DNA of 64,000 bases from Burkholderia sp. 4M9327F10 (GTDB lineage Bacteria; Pseudomonadota; Gammaproteobacteria; Burkholderiales; Burkholderiaceae): positions 1 to 64,000 of the forward strand of contig NZ_SCNV01000007.1 in assembly GCF_005503145.1 (NCBI RefSeq), in the 5' to 3' direction. The first letter of the stretch is position 1. Each line of letters starts with the position of its first letter. The position numbers and the translations under genes are program-made. Positions 15,346-23,853 of this stretch are shown piece after piece. Under the pieces are notes generated by a model. The model had not been told where the DNA came from. It ran no database searches and saw only the letters and a program-made list of their open reading frames with translations.

Positions 15346-16050
15346 ATGACAGACCTGTCCGCTTTCCCCATCACGGCCAAATGGCCGGCCCAGCATCCCG
15401 AGCGCCTGCAGCTCTACTCGCTGCCCACGCCGAATGGCGTCAAGATCTCGATCATGCTCGAGGAGACCGGCCTCGCTTACGAACCGCATCTGGTGCGCTT
15501 CGACACGAACGACCAGATGTCGGCGGAATTTCTCTCGCTCAATCCGAACAACAAGATTCCGGCCATCATCGATCCGAACGGACCTGGCGGCAAGCCGCTC
15601 GCGCTGTTCGAATCCGGCGCCATCCTGATCTATCTCGCGGACAAGACCGGTCAGCTTATTCCGCAAGACGCCGCCGGCCGCTACGAAACGATTCAATGGG
15701 TGATGTTCCAGATGGGCGGCATTGGCCCGATGTTCGGGCAGGTGGGGTTCTTCCACAAGTTTGCCGGCAGGGAGTATGAGGACAAGCGCCCGCGCGACCG
15801 CTACATCGCGGAGTCGAAGCGTCTGCTCGGTGTGCTGGAGGGGCGCCTTGCTGGGCGTACGTGGCTCATGGGCGACGCATACACGATCGCCGACATCGCG
15901 ACCTTCCCGTGGGTGCGCAACCTGATCGGTTTTTACGAGGCTGGCGATCTGGTGGGGATTGCGGATTTTCCGAACGTCAGACGGGCGCTCGAGGCGTTTG
16001 TCGCGCGGCCGGCGGTGGCGCGCGGGCTGGAGATTCCGAAACGGAATTGA
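15346..16050 (+). CDS. glutathione S-transferase family protein (YfcG/YghU-like)
   Basis: 234 residues. The N-terminal thioredoxin-like domain carries TPNGVKISIMLEE, the signature of the Nu-class disulfide-bond reductases YfcG/YghU. NPNNKIPAI provides the cis-Pro glutathione-binding loop and ESGAILIYLA the gamma-glutamyl contact. The C-terminal all-alpha domain holds DAYTIADIATFPWV. Likely a glutathione-dependent cytosolic reductase. ATG 15346 matches the family N-terminus; the upstream frame from 15199 is not coding-like. Confidence 0.92.
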   Translation: MTDLSAFPITAKWPAQHPERLQLYSLPTPNGVKISIMLEETGLAYEPHLVRFDTNDQMSAEFLSLNPNNKIPAIIDPNGPGGKPLALFESGAILIYLADKTGQLIPQDAAGRYETIQWVMFQMGGIGPMFGQVGFFHKFAGREYEDKRPRDRYIAESKRLLGVLEGRLAGRTWLMGDAYTIADIATFPWVRNLIGFYEAGDLVGIADFPNVRRALEAFVARPAVARGLEIPKRN

Positions 16051-16176
16051 GGTGGAGTGGGCGAGCCAGCGAGCGGTCGGCGCTGCCACCGGGATTGTGC
16101 AAAGGAGGTTCGCGCAAGAGGGCTTCGATCCGAAGTCCTTTGTACAGCGTCTCGGGCTTTGCACGGGTCTCGGGTT

Positions 16177-17913
16177 CTACCGCGCGGTCTGATTGACGCT
16201 CCCGGCGTGTGCAAGAAGCGCCGTGCGCGCCGATTGGATCGCGCTGTCCCAATCGCCCAGCGCCGGCTGGCGAAAGAGCTGCGCGCTCGGGTACCACGGG
16301 CTGTCCTGACGCTCCAGCATCCAGCGCCAGCAGGTGTCGAACCGGTTCAGGATCCACACCGGCTTGCCGAGCGCACCAGCCAGGTGGGCGACGGCCGTAT
16401 CGACCGTAATGACGAGGTCGAGGTTCGCGACGAGCGCCGCAGTGTCGGCGAAATCCGCGAGTTCTTCCGTGAAGTCGACGATCTGCTCGCCCAGTTCCGG
16501 CCACTGCGTCAGTTGTTGCGACGCTGGTCCTTTCTGCAGGCTGTAGAAGCGGACGTGCGGCACCTTGAGGATCGGACGCAGCGCGTCGAGCGTGATCGAG
16601 CGGCGCGCGTCGTTCTTTCGGAGTTCCGCCACATGTGGCCGGTTTCCGCCGGCCCAGACCAGGCCGACTTTCAGATGGCGGTCATCAGCCGCATCTAGCG
16701 CGATACGCTCGGCCCAGCGTTGCGACGTCTGCGCGTCGGCGAACAGGTAAGGCACGGTCGCGGGAATGCTTGCGAGCTCGGTCCTGAACGCGAGCGGCAG
16801 GCTGAGCAGTGGACAGTGGCAATCGAACGGCGGCAGAGGCCGGCCTTGTTCGATCAACTGCGCCACGCCTTGCAGACTGGTCAGCAGGCGCATCAGTTCC
16901 GGCGGTACTTCGAGCAGCACTCGCGCGCCCAGCGCCGCCACCATAGAGGCGTAGCGGCAGAACTGCAGCGTGTCGCCCAGACCCTGCTCGGCGTGCAGCA
17001 GGATGGTCTTGCCGTCGATGGCGAAATCCCCCAGCCATAGCGGCTGCGCGAAGCCGCGTTGGCCCGCCTTGATCCGGTTGCGTTGCCAACGCCATTCATA
17101 TTTCTCCCAGCCTTGCGTGAGCTTGCCCATCTGCAGCAGGCAAAGCGATTCGTTCCAGTGCGCTTCGGCGAAGTCGGGGTTCAACGCCAGCGCGCGCTCG
17201 TAGCTTTGCAGCGCCTGTTCGTGTTGACCCAGATCGAGCAGTGTTAGGCCGAGATTGTTCCAGGCGTCGGCGAGCGCGGGCGCGAACTCGATCGCGCGCT
17301 GGTAGCTCAGTTGCGCGTCCTGTGGCCGGTTCATGTCGCTCAGGGCGTTCGCGCGATTGCTCCACGCGTCTGCATAGGTCGGCTGCAAGGCGATGGCCTG
17401 GTCGCAACTCGCCAGCGCGTCGCTGGGGCGGCCAAGATCGCGCAGCACGCAGGCGCGGTTGTTCCACGCCTGGATGAATTCAGGGCGCAACTTCAGCGCG
17501 CGCTCAAAGCTCGCCAGCGCTTCGGCGGGCATATCCAGACCGGCCAGTGCGTTGCCGCGATTGTTCAGCGCGTCGACGAAATCGGCTTGCAGCGCGAGCG
17601 CGCGGTTTGCGCTGGCGAGCCCCTCCTTGAAGTGCCGCCGCGCGTTGTAGGCGAAGGCGAGATTGGAGTGAATCGGCGCCTGCATGCCGTTGATGGCGAC
17701 CGCTTTTTTCAGCAGCTCGATGCCTTCGTCGAGACGGCCCGATTGCAGCGCGAGGGCGCCAAGCAACTGGGTCGCATCGAAGTGCCTGGGCCGCAGCGCG
17801 AGAATCTCGCGGTACAGGTCCTCGGCCTCGGCATAGGCCGCGTTTTGCTGCAGGGCGACCGCCTGGCGAAGCAGGTTATCGATCTGGCGCTGCGGGTTCG
17901 CTGTCTTGCTCAT
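16177..17913 (-). CDS. TPR protein with C-terminal glycosyltransferase-like domain
   Basis: 578 residues. About eight tetratricopeptide repeats (residues 10-300, with repeated ALASFERAL/AWNNR patterns) are followed by a domain (about 330-570) with LHAEQGLGDTLQFCRY, GLVWAGGNRPHV and VDTAVAHLAGALGKPVW. That domain is typical of TPR-linked GT9/heptosyltransferase-like proteins. No signal peptide. Start at ATG 17913 begins the first repeat; the longer frame is arginine-rich non-family sequence. A paralogue is at 55462-57306. The role in surface glycan assembly is an inference. Confidence 0.85.
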   Translation of the reverse strand: MSKTANPQRQIDNLLRQAVALQQNAAYAEAEDLYREILALRPRHFDATQLLGALALQSGRLDEGIELLKKAVAINGMQAPIHSNLAFAYNARRHFKEGLASANRALALQADFVDALNNRGNALAGLDMPAEALASFERALKLRPEFIQAWNNRACVLRDLGRPSDALASCDQAIALQPTYADAWSNRANALSDMNRPQDAQLSYQRAIEFAPALADAWNNLGLTLLDLGQHEQALQSYERALALNPDFAEAHWNESLCLLQMGKLTQGWEKYEWRWQRNRIKAGQRGFAQPLWLGDFAIDGKTILLHAEQGLGDTLQFCRYASMVAALGARVLLEVPPELMRLLTSLQGVAQLIEQGRPLPPFDCHCPLLSLPLAFRTELASIPATVPYLFADAQTSQRWAERIALDAADDRHLKVGLVWAGGNRPHVAELRKNDARRSITLDALRPILKVPHVRFYSLQKGPASQQLTQWPELGEQIVDFTEELADFADTAALVANLDLVITVDTAVAHLAGALGKPVWILNRFDTCWRWMLERQDSPWYPSAQLFRQPALGDWDSAIQSARTALLAHAGSVNQTAR

Positions 17914-18183
17914 AGAATGCTTGCGGCTGGGCGCGCGCCCGAATGAACGGCTTCGCGCGGCCGGGCCGGATGGTCTTCGGCTGCGGTGTTGGGCTAGTCT
18001 GCCACGTCCCCGGTGGTGCGTGAGTGGCGCGCGAGTGGCGCCGGGGACGGACAGGCGGATGGCGGCGATTATCGCCGAAAAGCATGCGCCTGGCATGGGT
18101 GGAGGCGATCCGGCGAGGTTCGCTACGCCGATGGGGGGCGTCGGCGTATGATGTTCGCGGTTGCAGGGAGCGGAGACGCGACG

Positions 18184-18519
18184 ATGAAATCATGCGGTTC
18201 ACTTCTGTTGGTTTGCGCGATGGCGGCTGCCGTGTTGCTCACCGGATGCGCCCAGGGCGGCCCGGTGGAGTTCTCGGCCACAGGCGCCGATGCACCTGAC
18301 CTGTCGCGCGCCGACGATCTGGATTTCGGGCCAATGGATCAGTCCATTGCCGCATGCAAGGCCGCTGCGCAAAGTGCCGGTCAAGGACGCTGTGTCAAGG
18401 TGCGGGCGTATGAAGCCTGCATGAAGACGCGTGGTTATCTGACCTTGCTGGGCCCGGAGAACCCTTCCGGATGTGGACAACCTGCCTGGGAGCAGGACGT
18501 GCGCAAGCTGCTTCAGTGA
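18184..18519 (+). CDS. small putative lipoprotein
   Basis: 111 residues. Signal MKSCGSLLLVCAMAAAVLLTGC with lipobox LLTGC at 19-23. The mature part has four further cysteines (ACKAAAQS, RCVKVRAYEACM, SGCGQP) that could form disulfides in the periplasm. Start at ATG 18184 follows GGAG. No family recognised. Confidence 0.75.
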   Translation: MKSCGSLLLVCAMAAAVLLTGCAQGGPVEFSATGADAPDLSRADDLDFGPMDQSIAACKAAAQSAGQGRCVKVRAYEACMKTRGYLTLLGPENPSGCGQPAWEQDVRKLLQ

Positions 18520-18684
18520 TGAGCAGGTTCGCTTGTTTCGGCGCATGTGTGGTTTGTTGGCAGGAGCGTATGTGATCCAGACGATCGCCACTCCTAATCA
18601 ATCGGACGTGAGGAAATCGACGCGCCACGATCCGGTATCGCATTACCAGTGCGAGCGTCGATTTCAATTGTGGAGTGGGTAGCT

Positions 18685-19233
18685 ATGCAAACGACAGACT
18701 GGTCGGTCAAGGCGGTGTCCGTGCCGGGCGAATCGCGCGTAACCGAAATGTATGACGCACCTTATCTGGCGGATGCGTATGCAGTCCGCTTGCCCGACGG
18801 CGCAATTGCCGATCCCGAGTCGCTAGCGCGCTTCCTGCTTACGCATCAGCCGTCATGGGTAGCCAGGTTGATGTCGGTGCGCGATGCGCTGGTGGCGAGC
18901 TTCGGAATCAAGACCGCGACACAATTGCGCAAGTCGCCGACGGATGCGGGCGAGGAGCGGATCGATATTTTCAGGGTTTATGAACGCAGGCCGCACGAGA
19001 TCATCCTCGGTGCGGACGACAAGCATCTCGACTTCAGGTTGTCGGTGATGCGCGAGATGCGGCCGTTAGCGATTGGCGCCGCGCCATACCTCGTTGTCTC
19101 GACCGTGGTGAACTGTCATAACCGTCTTGGCCGCACTTACATCAATCTGATCGCGCCCTTCCATCGTCTTGTGGTCGAGTCGTGGCTGCGGCGGGCGGCG
19201 CACCTTGGTTGGCCAACGGCGTCGAAATCCTGA
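18685..19233 (+). CDS. DUF2867 family protein
   Basis: 182 residues, soluble, with YERRPHEIILGADDKHLDF and a C-terminal INLIAPFHRLVVESWLRRA that fit the DUF2867 family, whose function is unknown. Start at ATG 18685 with TGGAG upstream. Stands alone, about 165 bp after the lipoprotein gene. Confidence 0.75.
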   Translation: MQTTDWSVKAVSVPGESRVTEMYDAPYLADAYAVRLPDGAIADPESLARFLLTHQPSWVARLMSVRDALVASFGIKTATQLRKSPTDAGEERIDIFRVYERRPHEIILGADDKHLDFRLSVMREMRPLAIGAAPYLVVSTVVNCHNRLGRTYINLIAPFHRLVVESWLRRAAHLGWPTASKS

Positions 19234-19295
19234 CATACAGGCGCTTCATGCGCAGAGCCTGCTTGCGCGAACCGCAGGCGGTAATTGCCTGGCTG

Positions 19296-19547
19296 CTACG
19301 AGACTAGCTGAACCTGAGCGTGCGCGGACGACGGCAGCTTCGTGCAGAGGTCGAACTCGTCCAGTTCCAGCAGCAGGCTATCGACGGCCCGAAGCTGCGC
19401 GTTCGTCAGATGCGTGGTGTCCAGTATCCGGTAAAGGCGCTGACGCCAGTAGGTGGACGGCAGATACGAGCCGCCGAGATCCCCATACAAGGCCGGCCTC
19501 ATCACCTTGGCGATATGGGCGATGCCTTCGTCTATAAAGGTATTCAT
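19296..19547 (-). CDS. small orphan protein, paralogue of 14065-14382
   Basis: 83 residues. Shares with the 14065 protein the pattern IAHIxxVMxPxLxGDLGGS, YWRxRLxxxLD and AQLxAVDSLLLxLD. It lacks that protein's C-terminal extension, so the shared part of about 70 residues is the family core. Helical and soluble; function unknown. Confidence 0.65.
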   Translation of the reverse strand: MNTFIDEGIAHIAKVMRPALYGDLGGSYLPSTYWRQRLYRILDTTHLTNAQLRAVDSLLLELDEFDLCTKLPSSAHAQVQLVS

Positions 19548-19962
19548 ATGTATCCCCGTGGATCCTGCCGGCGGTTCTGGCCGCTTGCTTTACGTCTGAT
19601 GAATAGGGCGTATTGATGAATACGCGCTCGACAACGAAGCGCATGAATTAGGTAGGAATCCATTCAATTCCACGCGCCCATGAATCGAAGAATACGCGTG
19701 CAGCGTGGCGCTCATTCAGACGAATACCGCTGGTTTACCGCGTCAATTCGTTTGCTCGTTTGCTGTGAATCGACCACGCAACGGGCTTGCCGAGGGCCTG
19801 TTTTCGAGCGGGATTGCGCGGCTGCTCAATTGTGATGTTTGCGACAACAATGAATTCGAAATTTTGGTCTTCACCCAGGATTCGGCGCCTCGTAGACTGT
19901 AATCACTCGCTACACACAAACCTGTTTGTAGCACCGCACAAGACAATCTTTGGAGGTACATC
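19548..19962. other. AT-richer intergenic region
   Basis: 415 bp between divergent genes with no supported gene. A 7-bp hairpin GCGTATT/AATACGC (19608-19625) lies 60 bp upstream of the small orphan gene. The sequence TAGACT near 19891 may be the -10 of the DUF4148 gene. Confidence 0.4.
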
Positions 19963-20292
19963 ATGAAATCGCTTATCAAGGCTGTTGCCATTGCTGCCGT
20001 TCTTGCTATCCCCGCGGTGTCGTTTGCTCAGACGAATCAACCCGTGACGCGCGCACAGGTGCGCAACGAACTGGTTCAACTCGAAAAAGCCGGCTATAAC
20101 CCATCGGTCTCGAACGACGAAGACTACCCCGCCGATATCCAGGCTGCGGAAGCACGCGTCGCCGCTGAAAAAGGCGCCGCACAAGCCGATACGACGGGTT
20201 ACGGTGCGAGCGTCAGCGGTTCGACCCAAACGGGACAACGCACCGAAAGCGTCGCAAGCCCGTATTCGCCGCCGGTTTATAACGTGCGTTAA
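19963..20292 (+). CDS. DUF4148 domain secreted protein
   Basis: 109 residues. Signal peptide with cleavage after VSFA (about residue 22). The mature part has TRAQVRNELVQLEKAGYNP, the DUF4148 signature common in multi-copy Burkholderia periplasmic proteins of unknown role, followed by a Gly/Ser/Thr-rich tail. Strong GGAGG ribosome site. A terminator follows, so it is monocistronic. Confidence 0.92.
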   Translation: MKSLIKAVAIAAVLAIPAVSFAQTNQPVTRAQVRNELVQLEKAGYNPSVSNDEDYPADIQAAEARVAAEKGAAQADTTGYGASVSGSTQTGQRTESVASPYSPPVYNVR

Positions 20293-20357
20293 TGAACGGC
20301 GCAGCAGGCGCACGAATGCCGCAAGGGTAGTGCGCCCACAAGTGGCGGGAATCGAAA

Positions 20358-20396
20358 CAGGCCCGCATCTCGAATGAGATGCGGGCCTGTTTGTTT
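20358..20396 (+). terminator. intrinsic terminator of the DUF4148 gene
   Basis: A 14-bp perfect stem CAGGCCCGCATCTC/GAGATGCGGGCCTG with a GAAT loop (20358-20389), then TTTGTTTG. Confidence 0.9.
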
Positions 20397-20522
20397 GAAT
20401 CGGCAGCGTTTCATTCGCTTCACGCAGCGTCGTGGCAACGGTCTGGCTTTTGCAGTATTTTGCACAGGCCCCGGTGAAACTCATCTCACTCGCCCATGAC
20501 CGCATAGCGGAAGGACCCGTTT

Positions 20523-21503
20523 ATGAAAGAGCGCAAGCCGTTTGATGCCGCAGTACGCCGTCTGCTCGATGAGCAGGCCGCCGCCGCAGGCGCACCGCCT
20601 GTCGTAGCCAATAACGATGAGCGTGTGCGCATGGCGCGTGAGTTCATGATGCGTGCGCTCGAAAGCCGGGTGTCGATTGCAGGGTTGCCGAACCGGGTCG
20701 GAACGCGTGACGTGGAGATTGCGGCGGGTTTGACCGCAAGACTCTATCTGCCGCCCGCGGAGGCGATGCCGCAGCCGGTGATGGTGTATTTGCACGGCGG
20801 CGGCTGGGTGGTGGGCGCCGTGGCGACCGTTGATCCGTTTTGCCGTTTGTTGAGCGAAGCGGCGGGGGTGATCATCGTCTCGGTCGAGTATCGGCTGGCG
20901 CCGGAGCATCCCTATCCGGCGGGGTTGGAGGATGCGCTTGCGGCCTTCGAATGGGCGGCGGGGCACGCGCATGAGTTCGGCGGCGATGTTTCCCGGCTAG
21001 CGTTAGGTGGCGATAGCGCGGGCGCGAATCTGGCCGCGGTGGCTGCGAACCGGATGTGCGGCGAGGCGCAGCCGCATGCAAATGCGCTGCGCGCGCTGTT
21101 GTTGTTGTATCCGGTTACGGATCATCCGGATGCGGGTCATCCGTCCTATGCAGAGAATGCGGTTGGGTACGGACTCGAGGCGAATCTGATGCGCTGGTTC
21201 TGGGAGCAATATGCTGCGGGCGTTTCACCGGACGATCCGAATGTGGCGCCGCTGCGCTTGCGAGAAGTGCCTGCGCTGCCGCCGACGCTGGTGACGACCG
21301 CCGAATACGATGTGCTGCGCGATGAAGCGCTCGCGTATGTGGAGAAACTGAAGGCGGCGGGCGTGGTGCTCACTCATTTGCACGCGCCGGATATGGGACA
21401 TAACTTTCCGGTGACGCCGGCTCAGGTTGCGCGGTTTCCGCAGTGTGTCGAAACCTTGGGCGAGATTGCAGGGTGGTTGAAGGCGAGCCTGGGGGCTCAC
21501 TAG
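20523..21503 (+). CDS. alpha/beta hydrolase of the hormone-sensitive lipase (HSL) family
   Basis: 326 residues. Oxyanion motif HGGGW (about 89-93), nucleophile GDSAGAN (about 162-168), acid in EYDVLRDEA and histidine in MGHNF complete the HSL-type esterase triad. Cytosolic, no signal. Such enzymes hydrolyse short-chain esters; the natural substrate is unknown. Ribosome site GGAAGGA precedes ATG 20523. CGGTC-N5-TTTTGC at 20439-20453 keeps GG-N10-GC spacing but is otherwise a poor -24/-12 match. Confidence 0.92.
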   Translation: MKERKPFDAAVRRLLDEQAAAAGAPPVVANNDERVRMAREFMMRALESRVSIAGLPNRVGTRDVEIAAGLTARLYLPPAEAMPQPVMVYLHGGGWVVGAVATVDPFCRLLSEAAGVIIVSVEYRLAPEHPYPAGLEDALAAFEWAAGHAHEFGGDVSRLALGGDSAGANLAAVAANRMCGEAQPHANALRALLLLYPVTDHPDAGHPSYAENAVGYGLEANLMRWFWEQYAAGVSPDDPNVAPLRLREVPALPPTLVTTAEYDVLRDEALAYVEKLKAAGVVLTHLHAPDMGHNFPVTPAQVARFPQCVETLGEIAGWLKASLGAH

Positions 21504-21721
21504 CGGGTGACAAAAATCGCCACGAGTTTAGGCTGAGTCAGTTCGAAACTGCGAACCCGGCCCGAGCGCACGTCGAGGATGAGCCTCTCGATCAACTCAA
21601 TCTGACGCGACTCCATTTCAACGTTGCCGCTGGGTGTGGCCTCGATGGCGGCAAGCCAGGCGCGCCGGCGCCGCAGCAAATACGTTACGGCGCTCCCGCG
21701 TTGCATGAAAAACCGCTCCAT
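21500..21721 (-). CDS. small hypothetical protein
   Basis: 73 residues, basic, soluble, predicted helical (RRRRAWLAAIEATP, RQIELIERLILDVRSG). AAAGGAA ribosome site directly before ATG 21721. Its stop overlaps the end of the convergent esterase gene by 4 bp. No family recognised. Confidence 0.55.
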   Translation of the reverse strand: MERFFMQRGSAVTYLLRRRRAWLAAIEATPSGNVEMESRQIELIERLILDVRSGRVRSFELTQPKLVAIFVTR

Positions 21722-21865
21722 TTCCTTTGGCCGTCTGTTGCAACGGTGTGTGCGTGAATGCGGGTGCGCAACTTAACACGGGGATGCTGCGGGGAGGGGG
21801 TGGGTGACGGGAGGGGAAGGTTATGCGGGACTTGCATGGTAAGGCTGGGATGTTTGGAACCAGGA

Positions 21866-21885
21866 TGGTCCCCCCGACAGGAATC
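21866..21885. repeat. left attachment site (att, 20-bp direct repeat)
   Basis: TGGTCCCCCCGACAGGAATC equals the tRNA-Arg 3' end at 26457-26476. The identity stops sharply on both sides. Confidence 0.85.
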
Positions 21886-21929
21886 ACATGCTCAGTGTGA
21901 TGGTGATTCAGGGGCGATTCTTCCTATTT

Positions 21930-21975
21930 TGTACCCCCATGTATACCCTCAAATTCTTGGGGGTATTTCTGGGTG
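21930..21975. promoter_or_regulatory. possible integrase arm-type sites, left end
   Basis: GTACCCCCATGTATACCC and, inverted, TTGGGGGTATTTC follow the left att core. Similar motifs recur at 26293-26335 near the right core. Arm-site identity is inferred from position and similarity to P4-type elements. The rest of 21722-22262 contains no supported gene. Confidence 0.45.
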
Positions 21976-22262
21976 CCCCTGATTCGTCATCGGTGATGGC
22001 CCGCGGCGGCGCTGCTTGCGCCGAACGAACATTACTGCTGTGACGCTAGAGCAGATCGCTGTGCGGCTTCGATAAGATATTTAAGGAGGGACGGATGATT
22101 CATGCGGTGCAATGTTGGCACCGTCAGCGCATAGGATGACGGGTTTACCCATGCTGCTGTCACGAGTGAAAGAACCAATATCGTGCAACAATGTAGTTTG
22201 AAGCCGTGAAGCATCAGTGCGTCAACTGGTGCTGGGGAGCAACCTCGAACAGGCGAATCGAC

Positions 22263-22694
22263 ATGTCCGATACAAAACAAGCGGGCGAAAGTAAGCCGGG
22301 AGTGATTCGACAACGCTGCTGTCCGGGGTGTAGGGATGCGCTAAAGAATTTTTACGTTACAGCCCGTGCTATGCCAATCGAGCAGTATGCGATGCCTCAA
22401 CTGAGGTCGAGCAATAGGACGATTGGCATGTCGGTGCGCGCGTTTGGTCAGCAGAATGTAAACGAACTTCAGTTCCTGTGTTTCGGAGCTGTATGCCAGA
22501 ATTGCTCGTTGATCTCGACATGGGATTTCAGTAAGGACGAATTGGAAGCGATTGTTAACAAAGATCCTGCGGCAGCAGATGTCGGGATCAAATGGACGTA
22601 TCAACCGGCATTGTTGCGTACTTTGGTAGACAAGGCCGAAGAACCGCTGAAGAGCGCGCTGCAGAATCTGCTCGATGACTTGAGCCGCGAGTGA
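22263..22694 (+). CDS. island protein with zinc-ribbon-like cysteine pairs
   Basis: 143 residues. Two CxxC pairs (RCCPGC near residue 20 and VCQNC near 80) flank a beta-rich segment and suggest a zinc ribbon. The C-terminal half is helical (LEAIVNKDP, LKSALQNLLDDL). Start at ATG 22263 rather than 22206, whose extension is not protein-like. It precedes the coiled-coil membrane protein, likely in one transcript. No family recognised. Confidence 0.6.
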   Translation: MSDTKQAGESKPGVIRQRCCPGCRDALKNFYVTARAMPIEQYAMPQLRSSNRTIGMSVRAFGQQNVNELQFLCFGAVCQNCSLISTWDFSKDELEAIVNKDPAAADVGIKWTYQPALLRTLVDKAEEPLKSALQNLLDDLSRE

Positions 22695-22820
22695 CATATG
22701 GGCGCGGAAAAAGTACTTTACTTCTTGCCGGCGGCGCTTGCTAAAGCACCGTTGAAGCAATCTCCAATGGAGCTCGGAACCTATTTGGAAAGCCGCGAGA
22801 TCGGTGCCGAGAATTTGACC

Positions 22821-23240
22821 ATGAATACACCAACCCGTGAAGAATTCGAAGCCCGTCTCGAAGCCGTTGAGGCTCGGATGGACAAGCGCCTGACCGAAAT
22901 TAGCGGCAAGATAAACGAATTCATTGCTCGACTCGACCAACGCGAAATCGGCAACGATTTGCTTAAGGCTGAGCGTGAAAAGGCGTTGGATGCACGTGAC
23001 CAAAAGCTGGAACTGATCGCCACGCAGGCCAAAGATGCGGCCGAACGCGCGGCGGGAGCTGCTGAGAAAGCTGCTGGCCTGCGTGCGTCGTTCTGGGCTA
23101 GCGCTATTGTTACAGTTCTTGCGGTCTTTGCCATCGCCGCCGGCATGTACATTGGCATGAAGCAATCTGACGAGTCACTGATTCAGGCGACGCTTTCAGT
23201 GTTCCAGGCCGGCCAAAATACGCCACCGCCGAAGAAATAG
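22821..23240 (+). CDS. island coiled-coil protein with one transmembrane helix
   Basis: 139 residues from ATG 22821. Residues 5-85 form a long charged coiled coil (EEFEARLEAVEARMDKRL, KAEREKALDARDQKLEL) ending in Ala-rich heptads. One transmembrane helix follows (about 92-112, FWASAIVTVLAVFAIAAGMY), then a short tail. Similar small proteins are common cargo in Burkholderia elements, function unknown. An ATG at 22698, 3 bp after the preceding stop, would add 41 residues and cannot be excluded. Confidence 0.65.
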   Translation: MNTPTREEFEARLEAVEARMDKRLTEISGKINEFIARLDQREIGNDLLKAEREKALDARDQKLELIATQAKDAAERAAGAAEKAAGLRASFWASAIVTVLAVFAIAAGMYIGMKQSDESLIQATLSVFQAGQNTPPPKK

Positions 23241-23273
23241 GGCGGCAGTCTGCGTACAGAGCGGTTTAGCTCC

Positions 23274-23290
23274 GCCCCGAGCGGGGCTTT
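23274..23290 (+). terminator. short intrinsic terminator
   Basis: GCCCC-GAGC-GGGGC hairpin followed by TTTC, 34 bp after the coiled-coil gene stop. Confidence 0.55.
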
Positions 23291-23306
23291 CATATCCAGC
23301 GACTGC

Positions 23307-23525
23307 CTAGCCGCGAATCTCGTCCGGATTGCCACCCAACGCACGCAACAGGTCGCGCATGTAATCCTCATCGGCATCGCGCCACGCAGGTGAGCCATAC
23401 GGGAAGTCTTCGGGATTCTTCTTGCCTTGTGCTTTCCGCACGACGCGCACAGTACTCTCAAGCGCCTGAGCTTCTTCGTACCGTGGATGACCGGGGCCGA
23501 ACGGGATGTCGTTTGCATTTTCCAT
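23307..23525 (-). CDS. small acidic island protein
   Basis: 72 residues, soluble and charged, with two similar segments (DIPFGPGHPRYEEA and DFPYGSPAWRDADEDY), suggesting a short internal duplication. It ends close to the terminator at 23274-23290 on the other strand. Ribosome site not obvious. No family recognised. Confidence 0.55.
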   Translation of the reverse strand: MENANDIPFGPGHPRYEEAQALESTVRVVRKAQGKKNPEDFPYGSPAWRDADEDYMRDLLRALGGNPDEIRG

Positions 23526-23671
23526 GCATGGATGTCGGCTGGAGTGGCGGCAACTTTAGCAACTGAGCAACCGCCCCAGGGCCTCGAATCATCGTTGCCC
23601 TCCCGTCATTTCGGCATGTCCTTGGGTTCGACTTCACTGCCCTAATAGGATTTGCAACTCACTTTCGGTGA

Positions 23672-23705
23672 CTCAAAAGGGGGGGCGAAACGGCCCCCCT
23701 TTGAG
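23672..23705. repeat. strong G/C-run hairpin
   Basis: CTCAAA-A-GGGGGG pairs with CCCCCC-TTTGAG (one bulged A) around a short loop. It stands alone in the 23526-23853 gap, 150 bp before the next gene; no T-run follows. The gap is otherwise featureless. Confidence 0.5.
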
Positions 23706-23853
23706 TGCGCGCTTGGGGGCCCCCGCGGAATTTGGGCGCGACAGGGAGTATATTGGCATCGCTACGGTACAACCGTGCCTAGTCCGACGGGGCGAAAGCA
23801 GGGCTCCCTTACCCTGTTGGCGCGGTTTCTGATAACGCTGCGTGAGGGCGCCA

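Noticed and set aside
20439..20453. Possible -24/-12 element before the esterase
   Set aside because: GG-N10-GC spacing is right but the -24 box (GGTCTG) departs too far from consensus to call.
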